A DNA stretch of 64,000 bases from Marivirga arenosa (GTDB taxonomy: Bacteria > Bacteroidota > Bacteroidia > Cytophagales > Cyclobacteriaceae). Below the pieces are notes generated by a model. The model searched no databases. It had not been told where the DNA came from and worked only from the letters and a program-made list of their open reading frames with translations. Both the position numbers and the translations under genes were made by a program. Location of the stretch: NCBI RefSeq assembly GCF_030503895.2, contig NZ_CP129970.2, positions 3,333,001 to 3,397,000 of the forward strand. The letters are read 5' to 3'. Shown piece after piece: positions 34,620 through 42,969 of the stretch (position 1 is the stretch's first letter; every line of letters begins with the position of its first letter).

Positions 34620-35933
34620 TTGGTGTTTAGATTTTTAAATCCGAATAAGTGGTCGCGAATTGAAAAAGAGCTTGAGCAAAAACCTAATATTTTGCTTTCT
34701 CAGTTTTCTATTATAGCAATTATTGCAGCTGCAATTCAAATAATTAATGATATTTGGTTTTTAAATTTTGTTGCTGTAGGGCTAGATTTAATAATTGTAT
34801 TTATTTTCATAGCTACTTTTTTGATAAATGAAAGTGGAAGAAATCTGCTAGCAAAATTCATCTTTATAGTTTTAGGGCCTGCGTTTATTTTTTGTTATGC
34901 TTCCGTAATTCCCAAGACTATTGGTCTTTATCTTATTTTCTTCCCCATAATAGCTGTAATTTTCCTCATCTTTAAAAATGAGGAAAGACGGTATAAATAC
35001 TATTCCATGATTTACGTGGTATCCCTTTTGTTAATTTTAGAATTAACCGCCTATCAGCCATTTGGTGAATTAAACTGGACTGAAGGCAAATCAGAACCGA
35101 GTTCTTTTTATGTAAATATGTTCATCTCAGTTTTTGGAATGGTGTTTAGTATGTACAATATTGATGTAATCAATACGCTAATTGATAAAAAGAGACAAGA
35201 AACATTACTAGAATTAAAACAGAAAAATACTGAATTGGAATTAGCTAATAATGAATTAGATCATTTTGTATATAGTGCTTCACATGATTTAAAAGCTCCT
35301 TTGTCATCAATTTTAGGTTTAATAAACCTGGCAAAATATGAAGTAAAGGATGAGCACGTAATGGACTATTTTATTAGGATAGAAAATCGAATAGAACGTT
35401 TAACAAATTTCATAAAAGAGGTAATTGAGATTTCAAGAAATGCAAGAACTGAAATTAAAGTAGAGTCAATAGAAATAGAGGATTTTGTGGATGATATTAT
35501 TGAAAATAATAATTACATAGAGGGGATGGAAAAAATTGACTTTACAAAAGATATAAAAGCTGGTTCAATTGTATTCTCGGATAAAGCGAGACTAGAAGTT
35601 ATCCTAAATAATCTGATATCAAATGCAATTAAATATTCTGACCCTAACAAAAGTAAATCAACTGTTAAAATAAAAGTTAGCTATGAGAATAAATATTTTA
35701 AGATTGAAATAATCGATAATGGAATTGGGATCCCCAACAATCAATTGGAAAAAGTATTTGACATGTTTTATAGAGGTGAAGATAGCAAAGAAGGCTCGGG
35801 ATTAGGTCTTTACATTGTTAAAAATATGCTTACAAAGCTTGATGGTGAATTTGAAATTAAATCACAGATTGATAAAGGAACCACTATTACATTAAAATTA
35901 CCAAATATGCTTTCTTCTGAATCTAATTTTTAA
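34620..35933 (+). CDS. Membrane-bound sensor histidine kinase
   Basis: 437 residues. About six membrane segments (about 22-190) form the sensor part, then a coiled linker ('LKQKNTELELANNELDHF'), a HisKA domain with phosphorylated His222 in 'SASHDLKAPLSS', and an HATPase domain with N ('NNLISNAIKYS'), G1 ('DNGIGIP') and G2 ('GSGLGLYI') boxes. There is no receiver domain and no response regulator beside it, so it is an orphan. The start must be non-ATG: TGA lies 12 bases upstream in frame, leaving TTG 34620 or GTG 34623 as the only options before the conserved region. Confidence 0.9.
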   Translation: MVFRFLNPNKWSRIEKELEQKPNILLSQFSIIAIIAAAIQIINDIWFLNFVAVGLDLIIVFIFIATFLINESGRNLLAKFIFIVLGPAFIFCYASVIPKTIGLYLIFFPIIAVIFLIFKNEERRYKYYSMIYVVSLLLILELTAYQPFGELNWTEGKSEPSSFYVNMFISVFGMVFSMYNIDVINTLIDKKRQETLLELKQKNTELELANNELDHFVYSASHDLKAPLSSILGLINLAKYEVKDEHVMDYFIRIENRIERLTNFIKEVIEISRNARTEIKVESIEIEDFVDDIIENNNYIEGMEKIDFTKDIKAGSIVFSDKARLEVILNNLISNAIKYSDPNKSKSTVKIKVSYENKYFKIEIIDNGIGIPNNQLEKVFDMFYRGEDSKEGSGLGLYIVKNMLTKLDGEFEIKSQIDKGTTITLKLPNMLSSESNF

Positions 35934-36629
35934 TCATTCTGCAATTAGATTCATTAAGTGGACCGCAGCTAAGGCAGCAGTTTCAGTTCTTAATCTGCTT
36001 TTGCCTAAGCTAACTTTTTTAAAGCCTTTTTTTTCAGATAACTCTACTTCTTCTTCAGTAAAATCACCTTCAGGGCCAATTAGAATAATTGAATCTCGAT
36101 TATTTTTTAATTCATTCTTTAAATATGTAGTATTTTGAAAATCTACATAGGCTATAAATTTATTAGCTTCTTTAGCATTTGAAATAATATTCTGTAAGGA
36201 ATCAATCTCATTTATAATCGGCTTTTTCGCTTTTATTGATTGCTTCATGGCACTTATAACTTTCTTTTCTAAGCGATCAATTTTAATTACTTTTCTCTCT
36301 GAATGAAAGCTTTGAAAAAAGCTGATTTCATCAATGCCAAATTCAGTGGCTTTTTCAACTAACCATTCAATGCGATCAATATTTTTAGTAGGAGCGATAG
36401 CAATGTGCCTATGAAAATTAAAATCAGCCTCCTTTTCAGTGCTAATTATTTCAAACTCACACTGTTTATGATTCTCATTTGTAATTTTAGCTTTGTAAAA
36501 TGTGCCTTTTCCATCAATGAGATTAATTTCATCGCCTGACTTCATTCGTAGAACTTTTATACAATGCTTAGATTCATCAAGATCTAAATGCTGAATTTCT
36601 GGTAAATGAGGCTGGTAGAATAACTGCAT
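35934..36629 (-). CDS. rsmE: 16S rRNA (uracil(1498)-N3)-methyltransferase
   Basis: 231 residues from ATG at 36629; a TTG two codons earlier would add only two residues. It is a SPOUT methyltransferase of the RsmE family: N-terminal PUA-like part ('HCIKVLRMKSGDEINLIDGKG'), then 'ILIGPEGDFTEEEVE' and 'SLGKSRLRTETAALAAV', the characteristic RsmE knot motifs. It methylates U1498 at the ribosome decoding centre. Its stop codon is directly adjacent to the stop of the convergent histidine kinase, with no space for a terminator. Confidence 0.95.
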   Translation of the reverse strand: MQLFYQPHLPEIQHLDLDESKHCIKVLRMKSGDEINLIDGKGTFYKAKITNENHKQCEFEIISTEKEADFNFHRHIAIAPTKNIDRIEWLVEKATEFGIDEISFFQSFHSERKVIKIDRLEKKVISAMKQSIKAKKPIINEIDSLQNIISNAKEANKFIAYVDFQNTTYLKNELKNNRDSIILIGPEGDFTEEEVELSEKKGFKKVSLGKSRLRTETAALAAVHLMNLIAE

Positions 36630-36729
36630 ACCCAAAATTAATTATTTTGTATGAACTACCATTTATTTATTCTACTCATTATTTTGTCTAATTGATATGA
36701 TTCAGATTTTTTAATTAGAGACATTCCTT

Positions 36730-36737
36730 TAATTTTG
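36730..36737 (+). promoter_or_regulatory. Putative -7 box TAATTTTG for the nucleoside transporter gene
   Basis: Matches TAnnTTTG, 20 bases before the ATG. No TTTG at the expected -33 spacing. Confidence 0.4.
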
Positions 36738-36757
36738 TCGCTGCTTTAAAAATTTAT

Positions 36758-38044
36758 ATGGATTATCTCAGAGGTCTTATTGGTTTATTGGTTTTAGTTG
36801 GTTTTGCTTGGCTATTTTCAGTAAACAAGAAGAAAATTGATTGGCGTTTAGTGGGTACTGGCTTATTACTTCAAATCATCTTCGGTTTATTAATTACTAA
36901 GGTTGAATTTGTTGAATTAATGTTCAAAAAGGTTTCTGAGGCCTTTGTGGTATTTTTAAGCTTCTCTGGGGATGGTGCCAGATTCCTGTTTGGTGACTTA
37001 GCAGGTGATTCTTTGGGTTTTATTTTTGCATTCCAAGTGCTTCCAACGGTTATTTTCTTCTCCACTGTTACGGCTGGTCTTTATTATTTAGGAATTCTTC
37101 AAAAATTGGTTTATGGTATTGCTTGGGTAATGTCTCGAACCATGCGATTGTCTGGTGCTGAGAGTTTGTCAGCTGCCGGGAATATATTTTTAGGTCAGAC
37201 TGAAGCCCCATTATTAGTTAGACCTTTTGTTCCCAATATGACTCGCTCTGAATTAATGTGTTTAATGACTGGGGGAATGGCGACTATCGCAGGTGGAGTT
37301 TTAGCTGGATATGTTGCCTTTTTAGGAGGTGATGATCCGGTAGAGAAAGCACGTTTTGCTTCTTACTTATTAAGTGCTTCCATAATGAATGCTCCCGCTG
37401 CAATTGTGATTTCTAAAATACTTATACCTGAAACAAATCCAGATGATATTGATGATACCTTGCATGTCAGTCAAGATAAATTGGGTGTAAATTTAATTGA
37501 TGCCTTATCTAATGGGGCTGCGGAAGGCTTAAAGCTTGCCTTAAACATTGGTGGAATGTTATTAGCCTTTATAGCGGTTATTGCTGCTATCAATTATTTC
37601 CTAGGTAATTTAATAGGAGAGTGGACAAGTTTAAATGCATTAGTGGCAAGCTCTACTGATGGAACTTTCGATAGTTTTAGTTTAGAATATATCTTAGGTC
37701 AAATTTTTAGATTATTTGCTTTTGCTATGGGGGTAGAATGGAATGATACGCTGGCTGTAGGTAGTTTATTAGGTCAAAAGACAGCTATTAATGAGTTTGT
37801 AGCTTATCTTGGTTTAGCAGACATGAAGACTCAAAACATTTTAAGTAATAAATCTATTATCATAGCAACCTATGCGCTTTGTGGATTTTCAAACTTTAGC
37901 TCTATCGCTATTCAGGTAGGTGGAATAGGGGGGATGGCCCCAAATCAACAGGGTAATTTATCTAAGTTGGGTATGAGAGCATTGTTAGCAGCCACGATTG
38001 CATGTATGATGACTGCTACTATTGCAGGAGCATTAGTTGAATAA
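36758..38044 (+). CDS. Concentrative nucleoside transporter (CNT/NupC family)
   Basis: 428 residues, about ten membrane segments. Recognisable CNT features are the N-terminal helical hairpin, 'GQTEAPLLVRPFV' (the conserved GQTEAPLL motif), 'MTGGMATIAGGVLAGYVAF', and 'ATYALCGFSNFSSIAIQVGG' region of the core. These carriers import nucleosides with H+ or Na+. Slightly longer than E. coli NupC, with an inserted stretch around residues 290-310. It is monocistronic with a putative promoter 20 bases upstream. Confidence 0.95.
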   Translation: MDYLRGLIGLLVLVGFAWLFSVNKKKIDWRLVGTGLLLQIIFGLLITKVEFVELMFKKVSEAFVVFLSFSGDGARFLFGDLAGDSLGFIFAFQVLPTVIFFSTVTAGLYYLGILQKLVYGIAWVMSRTMRLSGAESLSAAGNIFLGQTEAPLLVRPFVPNMTRSELMCLMTGGMATIAGGVLAGYVAFLGGDDPVEKARFASYLLSASIMNAPAAIVISKILIPETNPDDIDDTLHVSQDKLGVNLIDALSNGAAEGLKLALNIGGMLLAFIAVIAAINYFLGNLIGEWTSLNALVASSTDGTFDSFSLEYILGQIFRLFAFAMGVEWNDTLAVGSLLGQKTAINEFVAYLGLADMKTQNILSNKSIIIATYALCGFSNFSSIAIQVGGIGGMAPNQQGNLSKLGMRALLAATIACMMTATIAGALVE

Positions 38045-38155
38045 TTTCATCATTGAATATCATTTCTTCTTTTTACCATTAAATTCTGTAATCTCACAGT
38101 CTTTTAATTAATTATAGCGTATATATTAATATGCGTTTAATGATAATTAAAGATT

Positions 38156-38965
38156 ATGAAGTTCGAGAATAAAGTAATCGTAGTAACAGGTGGCGGCAGT
38201 GGTATGGGTCGAGAATTAGTCTTACAGTTACTGAATAAAGGAGCTAAGGTAGCCACTGTAGATATTCATGATGAAGCGTTAGCAGAAACCAAAGAATTGG
38301 CAAAAGAAAAAGCCAGTAATCTCTATACTCGTAACCTTAACATATCCGATCGAGAACAAGTTGAAAGTTTTCCTGATGAAGTTATCAAGCATTTTGGTAA
38401 TGTTGATGGCGTAATTAATAACGCAGGAATTATTCAGCCTTTTATTGATGTAAATGAATTAGATTACGATAGGATTGAGCATATCATGAATATTAATTTT
38501 TATGGTACGCTTTATATGACAAAAGCCTTTCTACCTCATTTGCTTAAACGACCTGAGGCTCATATAGCTAATGTTTCAAGTATGGGAGGCTTTATTCCAT
38601 TTCCAGGCCAAACTTTTTATGGAGCTTCTAAAGCAGCAGTTAAATTATTAACTGAGGGTTTGTATGCTGAATTAAAGGAAACTAATGTGGGAGTAACCGT
38701 AATTCACCCAGGAGCTATCAACACAAATATTACTAAGAATTCAGGTGTTGAAATGAAGAATACTGATCAAGCAGGGCAGGGGAAAGCACCGAAAATGTTG
38801 TCTTTTGAAAAAGCAGCTTCAATAATGTTAAAAGCAATTGAGAAGAAAAAATTTAGAGTAATGGTTGGGAGTGATGCTCGTTTTCTTGATCTATTTTACA
38901 GATTAAGCCCAGCCGGTGCAGTAAAATTCATTGTTAAGCAAATGAGCGGTATGGTGAACAAATAA
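38156..38965 (+). CDS. Short-chain dehydrogenase/reductase (SDR)
   Basis: 269 residues. Classical SDR: cofactor motif 'VTGGGSGMGRELV', 'NNAGII' (structural NNAG), catalytic Ser in 'VSSMGG', and catalytic 'YGASK'. Asp in 'VATVDIHDEAL' at the end of beta-2 suggests NAD(H) preference over NADP(H). The substrate cannot be read from the sequence; the C-terminal membrane-like segment ('SPAGAVKFIVKQMSG') resembles SDRs acting on lipids. Monocistronic with its own terminator. Confidence 0.9.
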   Translation: MKFENKVIVVTGGGSGMGRELVLQLLNKGAKVATVDIHDEALAETKELAKEKASNLYTRNLNISDREQVESFPDEVIKHFGNVDGVINNAGIIQPFIDVNELDYDRIEHIMNINFYGTLYMTKAFLPHLLKRPEAHIANVSSMGGFIPFPGQTFYGASKAAVKLLTEGLYAELKETNVGVTVIHPGAINTNITKNSGVEMKNTDQAGQGKAPKMLSFEKAASIMLKAIEKKKFRVMVGSDARFLDLFYRLSPAGAVKFIVKQMSGMVNK

Positions 38966-38966
38966 A

Positions 38967-38990
38967 AAAAGCTTGCATTTGCAAGCTTTT
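38967..38990 (+). terminator. Terminator after the SDR gene
   Basis: Stem AAAAGCTTGC, loop ATTT, complement GCAAGCTTTT. It begins one base after the SDR stop and is symmetric, so it may also serve the convergent gene. Confidence 0.8.
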
Positions 38991-39021
38991 CCCTAACCTA
39001 AACTAAATATACTCTATGAAT

Positions 39022-39597
39022 TTAAAGTACTATTGTCTTTGAATTTCTTTTGTTTGATACTTCTAAAGTAACTTCTCCATATTTTTGAGTTAACTCAAAT
39101 TGTTGAATAAAGCTAGCTCTATCTTCTATATTAGATGAATATAAAACTCTACCGTTTTGATCTCTTATCACAATGTTTACATCCTGCTTTTGGCTTTGTA
39201 ATACTTTTACTTCAAAAGTATTTTCGTTAATTTCTTTAGTCGAAGCCACTAAGTCAAAATTGGATGTCAATTCATCATTTAAATCAATTACTTCTTTATA
39301 AACTTCTTTACCTTCTTTTACTAGAATGATAAATTTATCACTGCTTAATTGACTGAAGTCGTAAGGTCTTACAAATGTTTTAGTTTCATTGATAGTTTCT
39401 TTGTAAACTACCTCGCCTCTTTCGTTAATAATTTTTACTAATACTTTTTCATTAGAAGTTGGTAAGTATGTTAAAGTTGCTTTTTTCACTTCTACATTAC
39501 TTGTAACCTTTAATTTTTTAGTAGGAACAACTTTGTTGTTTGCAGTTGCAACAACTGATGCACATAAGATTAAGGCAGATACTAATAATTTTTTCAT
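39022..39597 (-). CDS. Secreted beta-rich protein of unknown function
   Basis: 191 residues from the ATG at 39597; a longer frame starts 20 codons earlier but would bury the clear signal peptide ('KKLLVSALILCASVVATA'). The mature protein contains two similar halves, each with a 'xxVxIxxExGxVVYxExI' pattern ('VKIINERGEVVYKETI' and 'IVIRDQNGRVLYSSNI'). This pattern is like the beta strands of T9SS sorting domains and related DUF3244-type proteins, but no complete sorting domain is present. Probably periplasmic or surface; function unknown. Confidence 0.75.
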   Translation of the reverse strand: MKKLLVSALILCASVVATANNKVVPTKKLKVTSNVEVKKATLTYLPTSNEKVLVKIINERGEVVYKETINETKTFVRPYDFSQLSSDKFIILVKEGKEVYKEVIDLNDELTSNFDLVASTKEINENTFEVKVLQSQKQDVNIVIRDQNGRVLYSSNIEDRASFIQQFELTQKYGEVTLEVSNKRNSKTIVL

Positions 39598-39955
39598 TGT
39601 CGTGTTGTTTGTTTGTGTTTGACGATGCAAAGGTGTGAGCAAATTTTTAAAATACAATCACTTGTAGTGTGATATAAATATTAAGAGTTTTAATTGTAAT
39701 GTAAGGTAATGTCTAAGATTTTAACCAAAATATGTTTGTTTTCAAATGCTTTAAGTAAATATTGACAGAATAATATTTTGATAAAATGGATTGTTTAGGC
39801 TATTAATCTTCTTCTCGAATATTTTTTCATTATTTGATAATATTCATATTCAAAAGTTGAATATCTTATATGGTTATTAACATTAAGATAATATATAGAT
39901 TTATTGCTGTTATATTTATCAAAATAATAAATCAAATATTCTTATAAAAAACTAG
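39598..39955. other. AT-rich intergenic stretch
   Basis: About 360 bases with no ORF, hairpin or repeat that I can support. It leads into a decayed reading frame at 39956-40330 and should contain the promoter of the minus-strand secreted protein gene. Confidence 0.5.
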
Positions 39956-40330
39956 AAAAGTATTGTTTCAGCGATAAAAAATAGATCAAAACAAAATATT
40001 ATTGATGATATATCTCGGTTCCTTATACTTTATTTATTCTTTCTAACTACATCAATTGCTCATTTGCAATCAACTAAAGATAAACAGTATGTGTTAGGAG
40101 CTGGAATAGAGTTTGGAAATGGAGGAGCTGATTATGATTGGATGGATATTTGAAAGGTGAATAGAAATGCTCAACTGGACCAATTGTATACTAGTAGCAA
40201 TGGTGATATAGCGGGTTCAAAATCAGTTCCCGCTAAAAACCCAGCAATATGTGTAATGAAAGCTGAAAATGCTTCGGCTAATGTTATATGGGATACTGAT
40301 TATCATATTTGGATTCAGTCATCAGATTGA
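39956..40330 (+). pseudogene. Decayed gene for a secreted protein (no start codon, one internal TGA)
   Basis: One frame is open from 39956 to 40330 except for a single TGA at 40151-40153. Upstream of it the frame encodes a signal-peptide-like 'FLILYLFFLTTSIAHLQS' and then 'KDKQYVLGAGIEFGNGGADY'; the frame after it continues 'KVNRNAQLDQLYTSSNGDIA' to 'ANVIWDTDYHIWIQSSD' and a final stop. There is no ATG, GTG or TTG at a sensible position before the signal segment. The TGA may replace a TGG Trp codon. Best read as a dead gene; the family is unknown. Confidence 0.55.
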
Positions 40331-40335
40331 TATCT

Positions 40336-40992
40336 CTATTCTTTTAAAATCATAAAATTTGGATCTAGGCAAATTCTTTTAAACTCGTTTAATTCAGAAG
40401 GGGCACAAACACCTGGGAAGTCTCCTAATTTGTCTTTCATGTCAGTAATTAATTGAAAATGCAAATGGGGTGGCCAGTCGCCATTTTCAGGATAAGGCCC
40501 TACTTCGCAAAATTTTTCGCCTTTCTTTATAAGCTGCCCTTCTTTAATATTTTCTATACTTTTTAAACTTAGATGTCCATATAATGTATAGAATTGAACG
40601 TGATTGATATTATGTTCTAATATAATTGTAGGTCCATAGTCACCAAAGTTGTTATTATTGGCAAAGCTATGAATTATAGCTTCGGTAGGCGCATATAGTG
40701 GATGATGAGCTTCACACCAAACGTCAACTCCTAAATGCATGCATCTTGATTCTCCTTTTTGAAAATGAGCACTTCTTTGGTAAATGGTTCTATTTTCTAA
40801 AAAACCACCATGTCCATATTGCTTTTCTTTCATTTTTAAATAATCAAATACATATTGATCAAAATCTTTGGTTGATTTTAAATCAAATCGAAGAAGGTCT
40901 TTATTACGATCAGAGAAATCTAATAATTCACTGTTGCTTTTATTTAGCCACTTACCCATAATCGGGGATACATCTTCTTGATTAATATTCAT
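40336..40992 (-). CDS. M23 peptidase-domain protein without signal peptide
   Basis: 218 residues. The LytM/M23 zinc site is intact: 'CMHLGVDVWC' (HxGxD) and 'PHLHFQL' (HxH). Flanking motifs 'YGPTIILEH', 'LYGHLS' and 'GDFPGVCAPSE' closely resemble the M23 domain found inside large fusion proteins with an APH-type kinase and a class III aminotransferase. There is no signal peptide or lipobox, which is unusual for an M23 peptidase and suggests a cytosolic substrate, perhaps small-molecule or peptide, rather than peptidoglycan. It has no obvious operon partner. Confidence 0.82.
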   Translation of the reverse strand: MNINQEDVSPIMGKWLNKSNSELLDFSDRNKDLLRFDLKSTKDFDQYVFDYLKMKEKQYGHGGFLENRTIYQRSAHFQKGESRCMHLGVDVWCEAHHPLYAPTEAIIHSFANNNNFGDYGPTIILEHNINHVQFYTLYGHLSLKSIENIKEGQLIKKGEKFCEVGPYPENGDWPPHLHFQLITDMKDKLGDFPGVCAPSELNEFKRICLDPNFMILKE

Positions 40993-41064
40993 ACTTAAAA
41001 TAAGAGTTCAATTGATTTTAAAGTAATTTTAAAAGTAGCGTTATCAGTATTTGTTATAAACAAA

Positions 41065-41094
41065 ACTGCCGCAAGAACTTAATCTTACGGCAGT
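41065..41094 (-). terminator. Terminator after pckA
   Basis: ACTGCCG, a mismatch, AAGA, six-base loop, TCTT, mismatch, CGGCAGT; on the minus strand it is followed by TTTTG. It lies 29 bases beyond the pckA stop. Confidence 0.65.
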
Positions 41095-41122
41095 GTACTT
41101 AACTTAACTGAAAAAGTTTATT

Positions 41123-42745
41123 TTATACTTTAGATAAATTTGGCTTTGGAGCACCCGCCATGATTTCATCATTAGCGAATTCTTCAAATTTTTTGAAATT
41201 AGCATTAAATTCTTCTGCTAGTTTATTAGCCATTTGGTAATAGCCTTTGTCATTTTTCCAAGTTTCCCTAGGGCTTAATACCTCAGAAGGAACATCAGGA
41301 CAAGTAGCAGGGATAGCGCATCCAAATACAGAATGATTTCTGTAACCAACTTCATCTAACCCACCGTTTAATGCAGCAGTAATCATTGCTCTAGTGTATT
41401 TTAATTTCATTCTAGAACCTACTCCGTAAGGACCTCCAGACCAACCAGTGTTTACTAACCACACGGTTACGTCCTGCTCATCCATTTTCTTTCCTAACAT
41501 CTCAGCATACTGAGTTGGGTGAAGTGGTAAGAAAGGAGCACCAAAACACGCACTAAAAACTGTTTGTGGCTCAGTCACACCTGCTTCAGTTCCTGCTACT
41601 TTAGCAGTATAACCTGAAATGAAGTGATACATCGCCTGGCCTTTGGTCAATTTAGAAATTGGAGGTAAAACACCATATGCATCACAAGTAAGGAAGAAAA
41701 TATTATTTGGTTTACCTCCGATTGATGGATTAACTGCATTTTCAATATGGTGAATAGGATATGCAGTTCTTGTATTTTGAGTTACTTCTGTATTTTCGTA
41801 ATCAACAGTTCTTGTTCCTGGAAAGAAACGAGTATTCTCAACAATGGCACCGAATTTTATAGCCTTGTAAATCTGAGGCTCTTTTTCTTCGGTTAAATCG
41901 ATGGTTTTAGCATAACAACCTCCTTCAAAGTTGAAGACACCATTATCAGTCCAACCGTGCTCATCATCACCGATTAAACCTCTGTTTTCATCAGCTGATA
42001 ATGTAGTTTTACCTGTTCCAGATAGTCCGAAGAAAATAGCAGTATCGCCATCAGCTTTTTCACTCATATTAGCTGAGCAATGCATAGATAATACATTGTG
42101 TTCAGTTGGTAAAGTGAAGTTAAGCACAGAGAAAATACCTTTTTTCATTTCACCAGCGTAACCAGTCCCACCAATTAATATGATGTTTTTACTAAAGTTA
42201 ACGATTGCAAAGTTTTTCTGACGAGTTCCATCAACCTCTGGATCAGCTTCAAATTCTGGTGCATTAATGATTGTAAATGTAGGCTCGAAAGTTTCCAGTT
42301 TGTATTTTTCTGGTCTTAAGAACATATTGTAGCAAAATAAATTATGCCATGCTTGAGTATTTACAACTCTTAAGTTAAGTCTGTAAGTTTTATCCGCTCC
42401 TGCATAAGCGTCTCTCACATACACTTTTTTGTCTTCAAGGAACTTGAGCATTTTCTCATGAAGTGCATCAAATTTATCTTCATCAAATGGAATGTTGATG
42501 TCTCCCCACCAAACTTTATCCTTTGTTTTATCATCTTTCACGATGAATTTATCCTTTGGAGATCGCCCCGTAAATTTACCGGTATCACACATTAAAGCAC
42601 CAGTATCTGTTAGTACACCTTCGCCATTAGCCAAAGCATGCTCTGTTAATTCTGCAGGGCTAAGATTCCAATACGCTTCAGCAACATTTTTTAAACCCAA
42701 ATCCTCTAAGCCGGATTTAGAGGATTTTAATCCAAATTCCTTCAT
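41123..42745 (-). CDS. pckA: Phosphoenolpyruvate carboxykinase (ATP)
   Basis: 540 residues, the usual length of ATP-dependent PckA. Visible motifs: 'TGRSPKDKFIV' (substrate-binding Arg), 'GGTGYAGEMKKGIF' (metal and substrate Lys), the P-loop 'GLSGTGKTTLS' and 'GDDEHGW' (kinase-2 Asp pair). It interconverts oxaloacetate plus ATP and PEP plus CO2, the entry step of gluconeogenesis; in marine Bacteroidota it may also help anaplerotic carbon fixation. Monocistronic, with its own promoter-like box and terminator. Confidence 0.97.
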   Translation of the reverse strand: MKEFGLKSSKSGLEDLGLKNVAEAYWNLSPAELTEHALANGEGVLTDTGALMCDTGKFTGRSPKDKFIVKDDKTKDKVWWGDINIPFDEDKFDALHEKMLKFLEDKKVYVRDAYAGADKTYRLNLRVVNTQAWHNLFCYNMFLRPEKYKLETFEPTFTIINAPEFEADPEVDGTRQKNFAIVNFSKNIILIGGTGYAGEMKKGIFSVLNFTLPTEHNVLSMHCSANMSEKADGDTAIFFGLSGTGKTTLSADENRGLIGDDEHGWTDNGVFNFEGGCYAKTIDLTEEKEPQIYKAIKFGAIVENTRFFPGTRTVDYENTEVTQNTRTAYPIHHIENAVNPSIGGKPNNIFFLTCDAYGVLPPISKLTKGQAMYHFISGYTAKVAGTEAGVTEPQTVFSACFGAPFLPLHPTQYAEMLGKKMDEQDVTVWLVNTGWSGGPYGVGSRMKLKYTRAMITAALNGGLDEVGYRNHSVFGCAIPATCPDVPSEVLSPRETWKNDKGYYQMANKLAEEFNANFKKFEEFANDEIMAGAPKPNLSKV

Positions 42746-42785
42746 TATTTTTATGTTTTTGCTAGATATAACATGGTTTGGCTGG

Positions 42786-42793
42786 CAAAGTTA
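42786..42793 (-). promoter_or_regulatory. Putative -7 box TAACTTTG of pckA
   Basis: Minus-strand TAACTTTG matches TAnnTTTG about 40 bases before the pckA ATG. A clear -33 TTTG is lacking. Confidence 0.45.
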
Positions 42794-42969
42794 AAGATTT
42801 TAATAAGCATAAAAAGTAATTTTTTAATCATTTACAAATGTTTAGATAGTGTAAAAAATACACTTTCTAGTAATTTTAAAGCCGATTTTGGCTGCCAATT
42901 TGTTTTAATGAAGATGCCGTGTTAGATTTAGCATTCGAATTTTTAAAATAAAGATAATCTATAGGTAAT

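Noticed and set aside
39598-39657. Twenty-residue N-terminal extension of the secreted protein at 39022-39597
   Set aside because: It would place a polar segment before a clear signal peptide that has its own ATG.
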